A DNA stretch of 64,000 nucleotides from Costertonia aggregata (GTDB taxonomy: Bacteria; Bacteroidota; Bacteroidia; Flavobacteriales; Flavobacteriaceae), in assembly GCF_013402795.1 (NCBI RefSeq), contig NZ_CP058595.1, positions 2,582,001-2,646,000 on the forward strand, written 5' to 3'. Of the stretch, positions 53,859 through 63,387 are shown piece by piece (within the stretch, counting starts at the first letter, position 1; every line of letters begins with the position of its first letter). The position numbers and the translations under genes were made by a program. The notes under the pieces are model-generated. The model searched no databases and was not told the origin of the DNA. It saw only the letters and a program-made list of their open reading frames with translations.

Positions 53859-54398
53859 ATGGCCAACGCACCAACCAATGACCAAAGAAACATAGACAGG
53901 ATAAAGGAAACATTCAATGTTGAAGGGGTAGAAATTATATCCGATGGTATATATAAATCTGGAAATCAATATTACAGCACCAAAGGGGGATTGAACAACA
54001 ATTATAAACCTAGGGAAATCGAAAAACCAAGTCAAGGTTTGGGGGATGATATTGAAAAGGTTCTAAAGTCAACTGGCATCAAGAAGGTGGTAGAGCTATT
54101 TACGCCAGAAGGAAAGGATTGCGGATGTGAAAAAAGGAAACAGCTTTTAAACAAACTTCTACCAAAAAACAAGCCCAATTGTTTCACTAAAGAGCAGTTC
54201 GAAGATTGGCAAAACGTATCGGAATCCATAAAGTTAACCAATGCGATAACGACCGAAAACCAAACCAAAATCATTATGTACCTACGTTCAATTCTCAATA
54301 TGAGCGTATCGGCTGACAGTTGCAAATCATGTAATGTTTCAACTTGGAAAAAATACATCGATATGTTGGACAAAGTAGCCCAGACATATCAGCAATAA
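53859..54398 (+). CDS. prophage orphan protein with cysteine pairs
   Basis: A 179-residue protein three bases after the sigma-like gene. The middle has EGKDCGCEKRK and the end NMSVSADSCKSCNVSTW; four cysteines in CxC and CxxC form could bind a metal. The family is not recognised. It lies directly before the small terminase gene. Confidence 0.55.
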   Translation: MANAPTNDQRNIDRIKETFNVEGVEIISDGIYKSGNQYYSTKGGLNNNYKPREIEKPSQGLGDDIEKVLKSTGIKKVVELFTPEGKDCGCEKRKQLLNKLLPKNKPNCFTKEQFEDWQNVSESIKLTNAITTENQTKIIMYLRSILNMSVSADSCKSCNVSTWKKYIDMLDKVAQTYQQ

Positions 54399-54407
54399 TA
54401 TCTAAAC

Positions 54408-54419
54408 AACCTACTTATG
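54408..54419 (+). promoter_or_regulatory. AACCTACTTATG shared leader, copy 2
   Basis: AACCTACTTATG at the start of the small terminase gene is an exact repeat of 53004-53015, in the same position relative to the ATG. The resemblance covers the leader and start only, so a common binding site for a protein or small RNA is more likely than gene duplication. Confidence 0.55.
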
Positions 54420-54881
54420 CAAATCAATAAAAAAACAAAACCTATCAGGGATAAAGAAACTGGCAGATGGCTTGGTTCTGAAAAAGGAATAACCCCAGAA
54501 GAGTTTCTACAAGCTTTTGAAGATTATAAAGTTTGGGCTAAACAAAATCCGAAAATAAAGCAAGTTCCCAATACCAAAACACATTCGGTTATCAATCTTG
54601 AAATGGAAATTCCATTGACCAAAACTGGTTTTGTACTTTATCTAAGGCGTGAAGGGATTACTGGCAGCGGTTCTGATATTCTATGTAATAGGGATGGCCG
54701 ATTTGAAGAATTCGTAGAAGTCAATCAATATATCGATGATTCAACATTCGATGACCAATTTACGGGCGGTATGGTTGGTGTCTTTAATCACAGTTTGACA
54801 GCAAGAAAATTAGGCTTATCGGATAGGCAAGAAGTAAAAACGCAGGGTAAAATCGAGATTGATTTCAACGATGCAGATTAG
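54417..54881 (+). CDS. terminase small subunit
   Basis: A 154-residue protein of the phage packaging small-subunit type: a helical N-terminus with ITPEEFLQAFEDYKVWAKQNP and a central part FVLYLRREGITGSG... with FDDQFTGGMVGVFNHSLTARKLGLSD, which fits the gp3-like family. It recognises phage DNA and delivers it to the large subunit. Its last codons overlap the start of the large terminase gene by 11 bases, as is usual for the pair. Confidence 0.75.
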   Translation: MQINKKTKPIRDKETGRWLGSEKGITPEEFLQAFEDYKVWAKQNPKIKQVPNTKTHSVINLEMEIPLTKTGFVLYLRREGITGSGSDILCNRDGRFEEFVEVNQYIDDSTFDDQFTGGMVGVFNHSLTARKLGLSDRQEVKTQGKIEIDFNDAD

Positions 54882-56142
54882 CATAAATCGACCCAAATTA
54901 ACCGATTACCAAAACGAGTTTCTGTATGATGAGGCTCGTTTTTCGATTATAACGGCAAGTACCAAAGTAGGTAAAACCTATGCCTGTATTTGGTGGCTAT
55001 TTGAACAGGCACATCTTCCGTTAGAAAAAGAGGGTTATAATTATTGGTGGATTGCGCCTACATATAGCCAAGCCCAGATAGCGTTCAATAGGATGAAGCG
55101 CAAAGTAGTAAAATCAAAGGCTTACACGGTCAACAAAAATGAGTTGATTATCTATTGTCCTAACAAAGCGGAAATACACTTCAAAACAGCATCAGACCCT
55201 GATAACCTATATGGGGAAGATGTACATGCCTTGGTTTTCGATGAATGCGGACGTGCATCGGAAGAAGCATGGTTTGCACTCCGTTCAACATTGACTGCAA
55301 CTAATGCCCCAGCAAAACTTATAGGGAATTTCGGTGGTGCTAACAACTGGGTTACCAAATTGGCTGAAAAGTCAAAGAACGACCCTAATTATTCATTTCA
55401 TAAGATTACGGCATATGATGCGGTTGATGCTGGAATACTTTCTCTAGATGAGGTTGAACAGGCAAAAAGGGATTTACCAGAGCAGATATTCAAATCGCTA
55501 TACTTGGCAGAAGGTGGAAACGATGAAAACAGGCTTATCCAAGATGAAAGTTTAAAAAAACTGCTTTACAACGAAGTAAATACAGGTATCAAGTACCTTA
55601 CTGGGGATATTGCCCGTTTTGGAAACGATAAAACTGTTCTGTTCGTCTGGTCAGGTCTAAAGATAATCGATTGGCTGGTTATAGATAAATCTACGCTTAC
55701 CGATGTAGCAACACAAATAAACTTGTTTAGGGTAAAGTATAACATCAATCTTCAAAACATAATTCTTGATGAAAATGGTGTCGGTGGTGGTGTAATCGAT
55801 ATTGTGGGTTGTAGGGGATTCGTAAACAATGCCAAACCGATAAAGGTAAATGGGGAATCAAAGAATTTCGACAGCCTTAAATCACAATGCTACATAAAAT
55901 TGTCCGAAATGATTAATGCGAATATGTTGAACGTATCATTGCCCCATAGTATTATGAAGCTACTGACCGAAGAACTGGAACAGGTCAAACTAGCTGCAAT
56001 TCCAGACCTTCAAAGATTGAAGATAATGGCAAAGGATGCCATTAAGAAAATTATTGGACGTTCCCCTGATTATTCCGATGCCCTAATGATGAGAATGTTC
56101 TTTGAACTCAACCCAAATTACGGAATATACAATATCCGTTGA
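54871..56142 (+). CDS. terminase large subunit
   Basis: From ATG 54871 (MQISINRPKLTDYQNEF) the protein has 423 residues. The ATPase domain has a Walker A-type motif ASTKVGKT (residues 29-36), Walker B LVFDECGRASEE near residue 125, and the C-terminal nuclease domain begins at LTGDIARFGNDKT with further acidic residues in ILDENGVGGG and YSDALMM. It cuts concatemeric DNA and pumps it into the head. Upstream in-frame codons lie inside the small subunit gene and were not chosen. Confidence 0.9.
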   Translation: MQISINRPKLTDYQNEFLYDEARFSIITASTKVGKTYACIWWLFEQAHLPLEKEGYNYWWIAPTYSQAQIAFNRMKRKVVKSKAYTVNKNELIIYCPNKAEIHFKTASDPDNLYGEDVHALVFDECGRASEEAWFALRSTLTATNAPAKLIGNFGGANNWVTKLAEKSKNDPNYSFHKITAYDAVDAGILSLDEVEQAKRDLPEQIFKSLYLAEGGNDENRLIQDESLKKLLYNEVNTGIKYLTGDIARFGNDKTVLFVWSGLKIIDWLVIDKSTLTDVATQINLFRVKYNINLQNIILDENGVGGGVIDIVGCRGFVNNAKPIKVNGESKNFDSLKSQCYIKLSEMINANMLNVSLPHSIMKLLTEELEQVKLAAIPDLQRLKIMAKDAIKKIIGRSPDYSDALMMRMFFELNPNYGIYNIR

Positions 56143-56178
56143 TTTCTTCCATATTTCCCATTTCTTCATTTATAGGGT

Positions 56179-56865
56179 ATGAAGTTAAAGATAACAATAC
56201 ACGAAAATCTCGATGATATAACACTAGAACAATACAAGAAGTTCCTAAAACTTTTTGAAATCAACGATGATACACATTTCATACACAAAAAGATGGTTCA
56301 AATCTTTTGCGGTGTACCACTTATCAATGTTGAACATATGGATAAGGGGGATTTTGACGAAATAGTAAGGCAACTGGCCAAGGTTCTTGACGAAACACCC
56401 GAATTTACGGATAGGTTCTTTCACAATGGGGTCGAATACGGTTTCATTCCCAATCTCGATAAAATTTCGTTGGCTGAATTTGTGGACTTGGACAATTTGA
56501 CGGGTAACGTAGACGAATTGGAGCAGCTTATGAGCATTCTATATCGACCGATTCGTAAAATAAAGGGCAATAAATACAGAATTGAACCCTACAAGGGTAA
56601 GAAATTCGAGGATTTTAAGGATATACCAGCCAGTATTGTGATAGCATCACAGCTTTTTTTTTGGCATTTAGGGAACGAATTACTCAATCATACCAATCTT
56701 ACTTTACAAAAGGCACTTCAAACGAAGGAAATACGTCAGAAATTACCCAGAATTTCGGAAAAACATGGGGCTGGTACGCCTCAATTGCAGAACTCGCTGG
56801 ATATGACTATACAAAAGTTGAGGGAATCCTTAAATCAAAGCTTCATCCCTGCCTACATCATCTAA
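56179..56865 (+). CDS. tail-assembly-chaperone-like protein, zero-frame product
   Basis: A 228-residue protein starting MKLKITIHENLDDITLEQYKKF, a start seen in phage tail assembly proteins of Bacteroidetes. It ends with GAGTPQLQNSLDMTIQKLRESL. Its codons 159-161 run through a run of nine T (56654-56662), where a -1 slip would join it to the frame ending at 56933. Such G/GT-like pairs help the tape measure protein assemble. It is the first gene after the large terminase and has a 36-base gap. Confidence 0.65.
   Translation: MKLKITIHENLDDITLEQYKKFLKLFEINDDTHFIHKKMVQIFCGVPLINVEHMDKGDFDEIVRQLAKVLDETPEFTDRFFHNGVEYGFIPNLDKISLAEFVDLDNLTGNVDELEQLMSILYRPIRKIKGNKYRIEPYKGKKFEDFKDIPASIVIASQLFFWHLGNELLNHTNLTLQKALQTKEIRQKLPRISEKHGAGTPQLQNSLDMTIQKLRESLNQSFIPAYII
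56655..56661 (+). other. slippery heptamer T TTT TTT for -1 frameshifting
   Basis: Within CTT TTT TTT TGG the heptamer T-TTT-TTT fits X-XXY-YYZ. A -1 shift here gives ...FF-LAFRERITQ... and leads into the frame of 56661-56933. The distance to the next stop in each frame and the lack of an ATG in the second frame fit programmed frameshifting. A stimulatory RNA structure was not modelled. Confidence 0.6.
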
Positions 56866-56933
56866 CATATCTAAAGGATAAACAGCGTACAGAGGCTGAA
56901 ATATTCAAGATTCAACAAAAAACGAACCAATGA
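56661..56933 (+). CDS. -1 frame extension of the tail-assembly-chaperone gene
   Basis: A 90-codon frame overlapping the previous gene by 205 bases. Its second half reads NFGKTWGWYASIAELAGYDYTKVEGIL and SKLHPCLHHLTYLKDKQ, protein-like and typical of tail-chaperone C-terminal extensions. It has no ATG or GTG before this segment, and its TGA overlaps the next ATG (ATGA, 56930-56933), so it should be translated as a 251-residue fusion by a -1 slip rather than alone. Confidence 0.6.
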   Translation: MAFRERITQSYQSYFTKGTSNEGNTSEITQNFGKTWGWYASIAELAGYDYTKVEGILKSKLHPCLHHLTYLKDKQRTEAEIFKIQQKTNQ

Positions 56934-57379
56934 GAAACTATTATGAGGTATTAAGGCTTTTAAAGCAGAAACTGGAAGCCGACCCATTGGTAAATACGGT
57001 TACACAAGGGGATATTACCGAGATAGACCTTAACAAAAAGAACATATACCCGTTGGCACACATCCAAACGGGTACGGCAATTATCGGTTTAAGTACAATT
57101 ACTTTCAATATGACCCTTTTCGCCCTTGATGTAAGGGATTTCAGTAACGAACCCGTTACCGATAAGTTCAACGGGAACGATAATGAGATAGATAACCTCA
57201 ATTCGATGTTGGCCGTATGTAATAGGTTCTTTAAGTCAATCGTAAAGCTTGAAGATGATTTTACCATAACCGACAATCCCAATTGTGAACCACTTTACGA
57301 GCAGCAGGAAAATCTTTTGGATGGCTGGGCAATGACCTTTGAGATTGAAATCCCAAATACTGAAATATCGGTATGTTAA
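56930..57379 (+). CDS. tail completion / terminator-like protein
   Basis: A 149-residue protein with the pattern of tail terminator or minor tail proteins: MRNYYEVLRLLKQKLEADPLVNTVTQGDI, a central FNMTLFALDVRDFSNEP and a beta-like end (GWAMTFEIEIPNTE). Its start overlaps the -1 frame stop and its end overlaps the next gene by seven bases. The exact tail role is not certain. Confidence 0.55.
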   Translation: MRNYYEVLRLLKQKLEADPLVNTVTQGDITEIDLNKKNIYPLAHIQTGTAIIGLSTITFNMTLFALDVRDFSNEPVTDKFNGNDNEIDNLNSMLAVCNRFFKSIVKLEDDFTITDNPNCEPLYEQQENLLDGWAMTFEIEIPNTEISVC

Positions 57380-57882
57380 ACCCTACCGAAACAAAAAAAG
57401 CCCTAACCAAGTTTGCACGTAATGTTGTAAAGGCATCAAGAAATGAACTAAAGAGCCAAAAAAAGAATACTAGCGGTAAACTTTCCAAGTCGATTGATTT
57501 TGATTTGCAAGTATTTAAAAATTCGTTCGGACTATCCTTTGAAATGGAAGATTACGGACAATTTCAGAATTCGGGTGTAAGCGGTTTTCTGAAAAAATAC
57601 GATACCCCTTTCAGTTACACGGATAAATACCCACCAGGTAAAAAACTGGATAAATGGATTGTCAAAAAGGGTATAGCACCGAAGGATAAAAAAGGAAGAT
57701 TCATAAGTAGGAAATCCTTGCAGTTCCTCATCAGCCGTAAAATTTTCTTTTACGGAATCAAGCCAAGCCTATTCTTTACTAAGCCCTTTGAAAAGGCATT
57801 CAAGAATTTGCCCAACGAAGTCATTGAGGCTTTTGCCCTCGATACGGAAAACTTTCTGAAAAGCACATTGAAAAATGATTAA
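57373..57882 (+). CDS. phage head-tail connector / HK97 gp10-like protein
   Basis: A 169-residue basic protein. The first half (TKFARNVVKASRNELKSQKKNTSGKLSKSI) and SFEMEDYGQFQNSGVSGF resemble HK97 gp10-like tail-completion proteins, which have a helix followed by a strand with Y/F-x-x-x-G. It overlaps the genes on both sides by several bases, as in tail operons. The family is plausible but not proven. Confidence 0.55.
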   Translation: MLNPTETKKALTKFARNVVKASRNELKSQKKNTSGKLSKSIDFDLQVFKNSFGLSFEMEDYGQFQNSGVSGFLKKYDTPFSYTDKYPPGKKLDKWIVKKGIAPKDKKGRFISRKSLQFLISRKIFFYGIKPSLFFTKPFEKAFKNLPNEVIEAFALDTENFLKSTLKND

Positions 57883-58900
57883 CACACGTAGCCCCTATTA
57901 TATCACAGCACCAGTATCTACTGGTACGACATCTGTAACCCTTACCCTAAAGATTAATAATCTTACCGAAAATTCAGGGCTATCAGCACCGCAGTATTCA
58001 TTGACGAAAAACAAACCCAGTGCAACCACGACCTTTCTTGATTTTGAGATAAGTAACATGATAAGGGATTTTTATGACTATACGCCCATATTCAGCCCCT
58101 TTACGGCACTTTTAGATTCAAATGACAGGAATGTGCTACAATTGAATTATTCTTTGACATATGAAGGTTCTGGAACAGATATAACTGTTCTTAGTACCGA
58201 TGTTTTTGATGGTTATGGTTATTATGAAGAGGGTATAAATCCACAAGTGCCGTCCAATGCAATACTACTATCCAACGATTATTATATAATCAATAAAAAC
58301 GGGTTTTTCAATATTCCAGTCTATAACGATGGTACACATTCGTCAATATCGGTAGATGGAACGCCTTACACATTATCCGAAAGCACCGACATAAAGTCCA
58401 AAATCAAAAACATGTGGCTCAATTGCAATGATTTTGACGGAACGGTACAAATCGAGATAGGGGATAACAGTATAACACTTGAAGTACAGGACGAATGTAA
58501 ATATAGACCGACCGATGTTCTGTTTTTGAATAAATACGGGGCGTGGGAAATTATGACATTTTTCAAGGCTAGAAAAGAAAGTATTCAAATTGAAAAAAGC
58601 ACCTTCAAAAACAACTTTGTTTCAAACGGAGCTTATAGTACACAAAAGCATTCCTTTCAGGATTACAATAAGAACGCTAGGGAGCAATTGAAACTTAGTT
58701 CGGGCTATGTTCCAGAATCCTATAACGAAACCATTAGACAGCTTCTATTGTCCGAGTATGTTTTCTTGGTCAACAGTGGAAACTTCATACCAGTCAACGT
58801 TGATAATTCTAGTTACCAGTACCAGACAAGGATAATCGATAAACTAATCAACCATAGTATCGATTTCAACTATTCCTATGATAAGATAAACAGCCTGTAA
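57875..58900 (+). CDS. phage tail protein, unknown type
   Basis: A 341-residue beta-rich protein (MINTRSPYYITAPVSTGTTSVTLTLKI; ISVDGTPYTLSE). It overlaps the previous gene by eight bases and the next by one base (TGATG-like junction at 58900), so it belongs to the same tail operon. It resembles a distal-tail or fibre-type protein by composition only; I do not recognise a family. Confidence 0.5.
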   Translation: MINTRSPYYITAPVSTGTTSVTLTLKINNLTENSGLSAPQYSLTKNKPSATTTFLDFEISNMIRDFYDYTPIFSPFTALLDSNDRNVLQLNYSLTYEGSGTDITVLSTDVFDGYGYYEEGINPQVPSNAILLSNDYYIINKNGFFNIPVYNDGTHSSISVDGTPYTLSESTDIKSKIKNMWLNCNDFDGTVQIEIGDNSITLEVQDECKYRPTDVLFLNKYGAWEIMTFFKARKESIQIEKSTFKNNFVSNGAYSTQKHSFQDYNKNAREQLKLSSGYVPESYNETIRQLLLSEYVFLVNSGNFIPVNVDNSSYQYQTRIIDKLINHSIDFNYSYDKINSL

Positions 58901-61230
58901 TGAACAAATCCATAGATATATACATTGAGGGTAAACGACTGGAACTATTTGAGGATGAAAATTTTGTTGTCAATTCGTCCGTACAGAACGTAAATGACAT
59001 TTCAAAGCTTTTTACCGATTACAGCCAAGGTCTAACCGTACCAGCATCCAAAAACAATTCTATTTTCAAACATTTCTACAATGCGGATATTGATTTTGGC
59101 TATGATGGAAGAACAAAGAAACGGGCGAACATAGAAATATCAAAAATGCCTTTCAAGGATGGTAACATCGTTTTGGAAAGCGTTAATATGAAAAACAATC
59201 GACCAGAAAGCTATAATATTACCTTTTATGGAAACTTGGTTAACCTAACCGACCTTTTCGGGGATGATTTATTAAGTGATTTGGACTGGTCGCAATATGA
59301 CCATAGTTATAATGTCAATACCGTTCAAACTGGGCTTACAATAGGTCTGTTTTCACAAGATTTGATATACCCCTTGATTTCAAGTACAAGGCAATGGTAC
59401 TATAATTCCAGTGCGTCCGACCATACCAATGAAGAAAAATCTGTAAATGTTGCATATCACTTTTCACATTCAACTGGCGAAGCCCACGGTTTTGAATGGA
59501 CTGAACTTAAACCAGCAATCAAGGTCAGGGCTATCTTGGAAAAGATACAGCAGAACTACGGCATAACGTTTTCGGATGATTTCTTTTCTACGGAGGTTCT
59601 GGATAACCTTTATATGTGGTTGAGCAATTCCAAAGGTAAACTTTTCGAGGGGGAGGAAACGGGGATAAACCTAATCGACTTCGATAGTAGGGTATCTGGT
59701 AATCCGATATTTGATTTGGTTACCGATAGCTACACAACAACTTTGGTCAGTTCATCACAGTTTTCGGGATTTCCTTCTGGAACGCAAAGGATAACAGGTT
59801 CATTGACCGTTACACCAGATGCAGCTTACAACGATGTCAATTATAGTACCTATCGGATTACGGTTGAGGGAGGTAGTTACATACTACAAAATGAGGATGT
59901 AACGGGTCAAAATTCACATGCATTTACCACTAGGCTGTTACAGGACGGTACATTTGATTATAAATTCACGTTCTACGTGGAAGCCGATACTTTTATGGAG
60001 TATAGTGTGGAACTAACACTGACCAAACAGCAGTGGAACGGTTCTAGTTGGTTTACCGTAGAAGAGGAAACCGTATCTGGTTCTGATATTGGCACTACCG
60101 ACAATCTTAGTTTGGGTGCTGTATTCAATACAATGAAGGTCAAGGATTTTATGACCTCGATAGTGAAGATGTATAATTTGGTAATCGTGCCTACATCAAA
60201 TACCGATTTTTATATCGATTTGTTGGATAACTGGTACGAAAAGGGTAAAACTATTGATATTACCAAGTATGTTGATATTTCTACACATACGGTTTCAAAG
60301 GGTAATGTTTTGAACAATCTAAAATTCAAGTTCAAGGAGGATAGTACTATCCTGATAGATGAGTTCAAAAACCAGTTCGGTTATCAATACGGGAATCTTG
60401 AAACCGATATAAAGGATAGCAACGGTCAAAAACTTGATGGAAAGGTACTCAATATAGAATCCTCTTTTGGCAACATGATATTCGAAAGATTGGTCGATAG
60501 GTCTAACGGAAACCTTACCGATGTACAATATGGTACGGCAATAGATTCAAACCTAGACCCCATAAACCCAAACCCATTATTGTTTTACGGAATCAAGAAA
60601 AACATCGATAGCGATTTAAGTCTATTGGAAGGGGAGGATGACCAAAGGAGGATTGGCACAAGTGTTTTTATGCCTTCACACGTCAACGATTTTTCGACAA
60701 AGGAATATTCTACCGTATTCAATGCCGAACTGGATGAATATGATACCCAATTAATCAATAACAGCCTATACAAGCTTTTTTATGAGGATTACATTACCGA
60801 TATACTGGATGAAAAAAGAAGGTTGTACAGTTACAGCGCAAAACTTCCAGATTACTTGTTGAGCAGCATAAAGCTAAACGATAAATTAGTGATAAAGGAT
60901 GTAAGGTATATCATAAACGATATGGAAATCAACCTTACCAAGAACGAGGTAAAACTTGAATTGTTGAACGATATATATTCGGTAGATAAAAAAGTTCCGA
61001 TTACCCTTACCAGTGGCACTAGTAGTTCACAAGCTTGTGATAATAATGATTTTACTACATACTATCTTGACCAAGGCGTTACGTTTGAAAACGCCAATGT
61101 TCTGTATTCGGACATAAACGGAAATAGTACACCAGATGCCAAAATATACTCCAATGGCATAATGGCTAGGTTCTGGGACAAACTCAATAATCAGCTAATC
61201 GGAAACACACTTTGTAGTAATGTGACATAA
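58900..61230 (+). CDS. large phage tail / baseplate-like protein
   Basis: A 776-residue, beta-rich protein (IDIYIEGKRLELFEDENFVVNSS near the start). Residues about 400-560 contain KVKDFMTSIVKMYNLVIVPTSNTDFYIDLLD, which recalls gp27-like or tail-hub domains. It lies between the 341-residue tail protein and the tape measure gene. A baseplate or tail-tip component is the likely role; fine assignment is not possible from sequence alone. Confidence 0.55.
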   Translation: MNKSIDIYIEGKRLELFEDENFVVNSSVQNVNDISKLFTDYSQGLTVPASKNNSIFKHFYNADIDFGYDGRTKKRANIEISKMPFKDGNIVLESVNMKNNRPESYNITFYGNLVNLTDLFGDDLLSDLDWSQYDHSYNVNTVQTGLTIGLFSQDLIYPLISSTRQWYYNSSASDHTNEEKSVNVAYHFSHSTGEAHGFEWTELKPAIKVRAILEKIQQNYGITFSDDFFSTEVLDNLYMWLSNSKGKLFEGEETGINLIDFDSRVSGNPIFDLVTDSYTTTLVSSSQFSGFPSGTQRITGSLTVTPDAAYNDVNYSTYRITVEGGSYILQNEDVTGQNSHAFTTRLLQDGTFDYKFTFYVEADTFMEYSVELTLTKQQWNGSSWFTVEEETVSGSDIGTTDNLSLGAVFNTMKVKDFMTSIVKMYNLVIVPTSNTDFYIDLLDNWYEKGKTIDITKYVDISTHTVSKGNVLNNLKFKFKEDSTILIDEFKNQFGYQYGNLETDIKDSNGQKLDGKVLNIESSFGNMIFERLVDRSNGNLTDVQYGTAIDSNLDPINPNPLLFYGIKKNIDSDLSLLEGEDDQRRIGTSVFMPSHVNDFSTKEYSTVFNAELDEYDTQLINNSLYKLFYEDYITDILDEKRRLYSYSAKLPDYLLSSIKLNDKLVIKDVRYIINDMEINLTKNEVKLELLNDIYSVDKKVPITLTSGTSSSQACDNNDFTTYYLDQGVTFENANVLYSDINGNSTPDAKIYSNGIMARFWDKLNNQLIGNTLCSNVT

Positions 61231-61248
61231 CAACAAACCCGAATCAAA

Positions 61249-61410
61249 ATGATAGGAACGATAATCACTATTCTGAAACAGGATAGTTTTTTTGGTATAT
61301 CCAATGAAATAGAGATAGCAAAAGGAAAGAACGAGATGCCCAAATCTTATTCCGATGTACTTAACCAAGCAAAAAGGAGGCTCAAAGCCGTGCATTTGCC
61401 AAAAAACTAA
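61249..61410 (+). CDS. 53-residue protein before the tape measure gene
   Basis: A small complete frame (MIGTIITILKQDSFFGISNE...VHLPKN), basic at its end, lying three bases before the tape measure gene. Close packing supports translation. Function unknown; a small tail chaperone is possible. Confidence 0.5.
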   Translation: MIGTIITILKQDSFFGISNEIEIAKGKNEMPKSYSDVLNQAKRRLKAVHLPKN

Positions 61411-61413
61411 ACT

Positions 61414-63354
61414 ATGGCCATAAAAAAGGTAATCAAGATAGATGCCGATACTAAGAACGCACAAAAGAACGTCCAAAAACTGGGCGACACGGTAAATAAT
61501 GAAGCCAAGGAAATCAAAGGCTCTTTAGGAGGTCTAACGGATGAATTGGATGGACTTTCTGGTGGGCTTTTGTCAAAGTTCAAGAACTTAAAGGGAACTT
61601 TGGGAAATGTTGCCGTTGGGTTCAAGGGTATCGGTGTAGCGATAGCTGCATCTGGAATAGGTCTACTCGTAACGGTAATTGCAGCAGTTACGGCAGCATT
61701 CAAATCAAGTGAAGAAGGTCAGGACAAGTTTCAGAAGATTCTAGGGGTACTGGGTTCTATTGTCGGAAACCTAATGGACTTACTTAGTGATTTTGGGGAA
61801 ACCGTAATCGAAGCTTTTGAGAATCCAAAAAAGGCATGGAACAGTTTTACTGAAAGCCTTAAAAAAGGCTATGAGTTCGTCAAGGGTCAGATAATAGACA
61901 GGTTTTCAAGTTCATGGACTATACTTAGCGGAGGTGTCGAAACTGGTATACTCAAAATGCGTATCGCATGGAACGATTTCACGGGCGATGCCGATGAAGC
62001 ACAGGATTTGACAAAAGAACTTGAAAAGGTAAAAAAAGAGGTCGAGGCTGCAACAGAGGTAATAAAGGCCAGAAACCAAGAAGTGATAGACGGCTTCAAC
62101 GCTGCGATAGATAAGGTCAAGGAATTTGGTAAGGAAATAGCGGAAGATGCCAAAAAGGCGCAAGCCATAGCCAACCAAAGGGCTTTGGCTGATAAAAAGG
62201 AACGTGAGTTGATAGTTGCAAGGGCTAGGGCTGATAGGAACGCTGCGGATTTACGGGAAAAAGCCGTAAACAAGGAGAAATTCAGTATCGAAGAGAGAAT
62301 AAAGTTTCTTGAACAGGCAGCAAGGATTGAAACGGACATTACAAACGCTGAAATATATGCTGCCAAGCTTAGAAGGGATGCAAAGATTGCCGAGAATGCC
62401 CTCGCAAAGTCTACCAAAGAGGATTTGGACGAACAGGCCGAACTTACCGCAAAGGTAATCGAACTGGAAACCGCCAGATTGAACAAGCAGAAGGAATTGA
62501 CATCCGAAACCTTGGCACTAAAGGCAGAGGAAAAGGCTCTAAGGGATGCAGAACTTGCAGCATTGGAGGCACAAGCCGAAAAAGAAAGGGAAATCGAACG
62601 TGCCAGACTGGAATCCATTGATAACATCCGTAAGGAATACAGGGAAAAATTGGAGGATTTACAGGCAGAGGATGAACAGGCTAAACTTGATTTGGAAGAG
62701 CAAAGAAAATTAGCGGAACTGGAAGCCTTGAACGCCTCGGAAGAACAGAAAATTGAGGTTAGAAGGTACTACGATGAATTGCAGACCCAACTTGAAAAGG
62801 AGCAAAGCGATGAAAGAATAGCAAATGCGTTGGCCGAAAAAGAGGCTAAAGCGCAAATATTCAATGCACAAGCTGATTTGGCTATACAATTCGGTCAGTT
62901 CCTTCAACAGATGGGAGAGGAAAACAAGGCACTGGCCATTACGGGAATCATTGTTGAACAAGTTGCATCAGTTGCCAGAATTATATCCAATACTGGAATT
63001 GCCAATGCGAAAGCAGTAGCAGCTTCCCCCTTGACCGCTGGACAGCCTTTTGTTACGCTCAATAGTGTTAGTGCTGGTCTATCCATTGCTTCATCGGTCG
63101 CCAGTGCTGCAAAGGCAATAGGGAAATTAGGTGGAGGTGGTGGAGGTCTACAAAGGGATAATCCCAACGGTGGGAATTCTGCTCAACCGATAGCACCAGA
63201 ATTCAATCTTATCGGCCAAGGTGGAATAAACCAAGTTGCACAATCATTGAACCAACAGGGAAAAACGCCTTTAAAAGCCTATGTGGTGGGTAAGGAGGTA
63301 GATACTCAACAGGAGTTGGATAGGAACAGGCGTGTAACGGCAACCTTTGGCTAA
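61414..63354 (+). CDS. tail tape measure protein
   Basis: A 646-residue protein with the hallmarks of a tape measure protein: an N-terminal helix, a hydrophobic segment around residues 68-92 (GVAIAASGIGLLVTVIAAV), a long highly charged coiled coil (about 190-490, rich in A, E, K and R) and a C-terminal hydrophobic part (GIIVEQVASVARIISNTGIANAKAV) ending in glycine-rich sequence. It sets tail length. By the usual rule of about 1.5 angstrom per residue, a tail near 97 nm would be expected, which implies a siphovirus. Confidence 0.85.
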   Translation: MAIKKVIKIDADTKNAQKNVQKLGDTVNNEAKEIKGSLGGLTDELDGLSGGLLSKFKNLKGTLGNVAVGFKGIGVAIAASGIGLLVTVIAAVTAAFKSSEEGQDKFQKILGVLGSIVGNLMDLLSDFGETVIEAFENPKKAWNSFTESLKKGYEFVKGQIIDRFSSSWTILSGGVETGILKMRIAWNDFTGDADEAQDLTKELEKVKKEVEAATEVIKARNQEVIDGFNAAIDKVKEFGKEIAEDAKKAQAIANQRALADKKERELIVARARADRNAADLREKAVNKEKFSIEERIKFLEQAARIETDITNAEIYAAKLRRDAKIAENALAKSTKEDLDEQAELTAKVIELETARLNKQKELTSETLALKAEEKALRDAELAALEAQAEKEREIERARLESIDNIRKEYREKLEDLQAEDEQAKLDLEEQRKLAELEALNASEEQKIEVRRYYDELQTQLEKEQSDERIANALAEKEAKAQIFNAQADLAIQFGQFLQQMGEENKALAITGIIVEQVASVARIISNTGIANAKAVAASPLTAGQPFVTLNSVSAGLSIASSVASAAKAIGKLGGGGGGLQRDNPNGGNSAQPIAPEFNLIGQGGINQVAQSLNQQGKTPLKAYVVGKEVDTQQELDRNRRVTATFG

Positions 63355-63387
63355 AGTCCACTTTTGACGGTTTTGCATTATTAGGGT

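Noticed and set aside
61887-62627. 246-codon minus-strand frame inside the tape measure gene
   Set aside because: Ser/Ala/Phe-rich mirror image of the coiled-coil codons of the tape measure gene; an antisense shadow.
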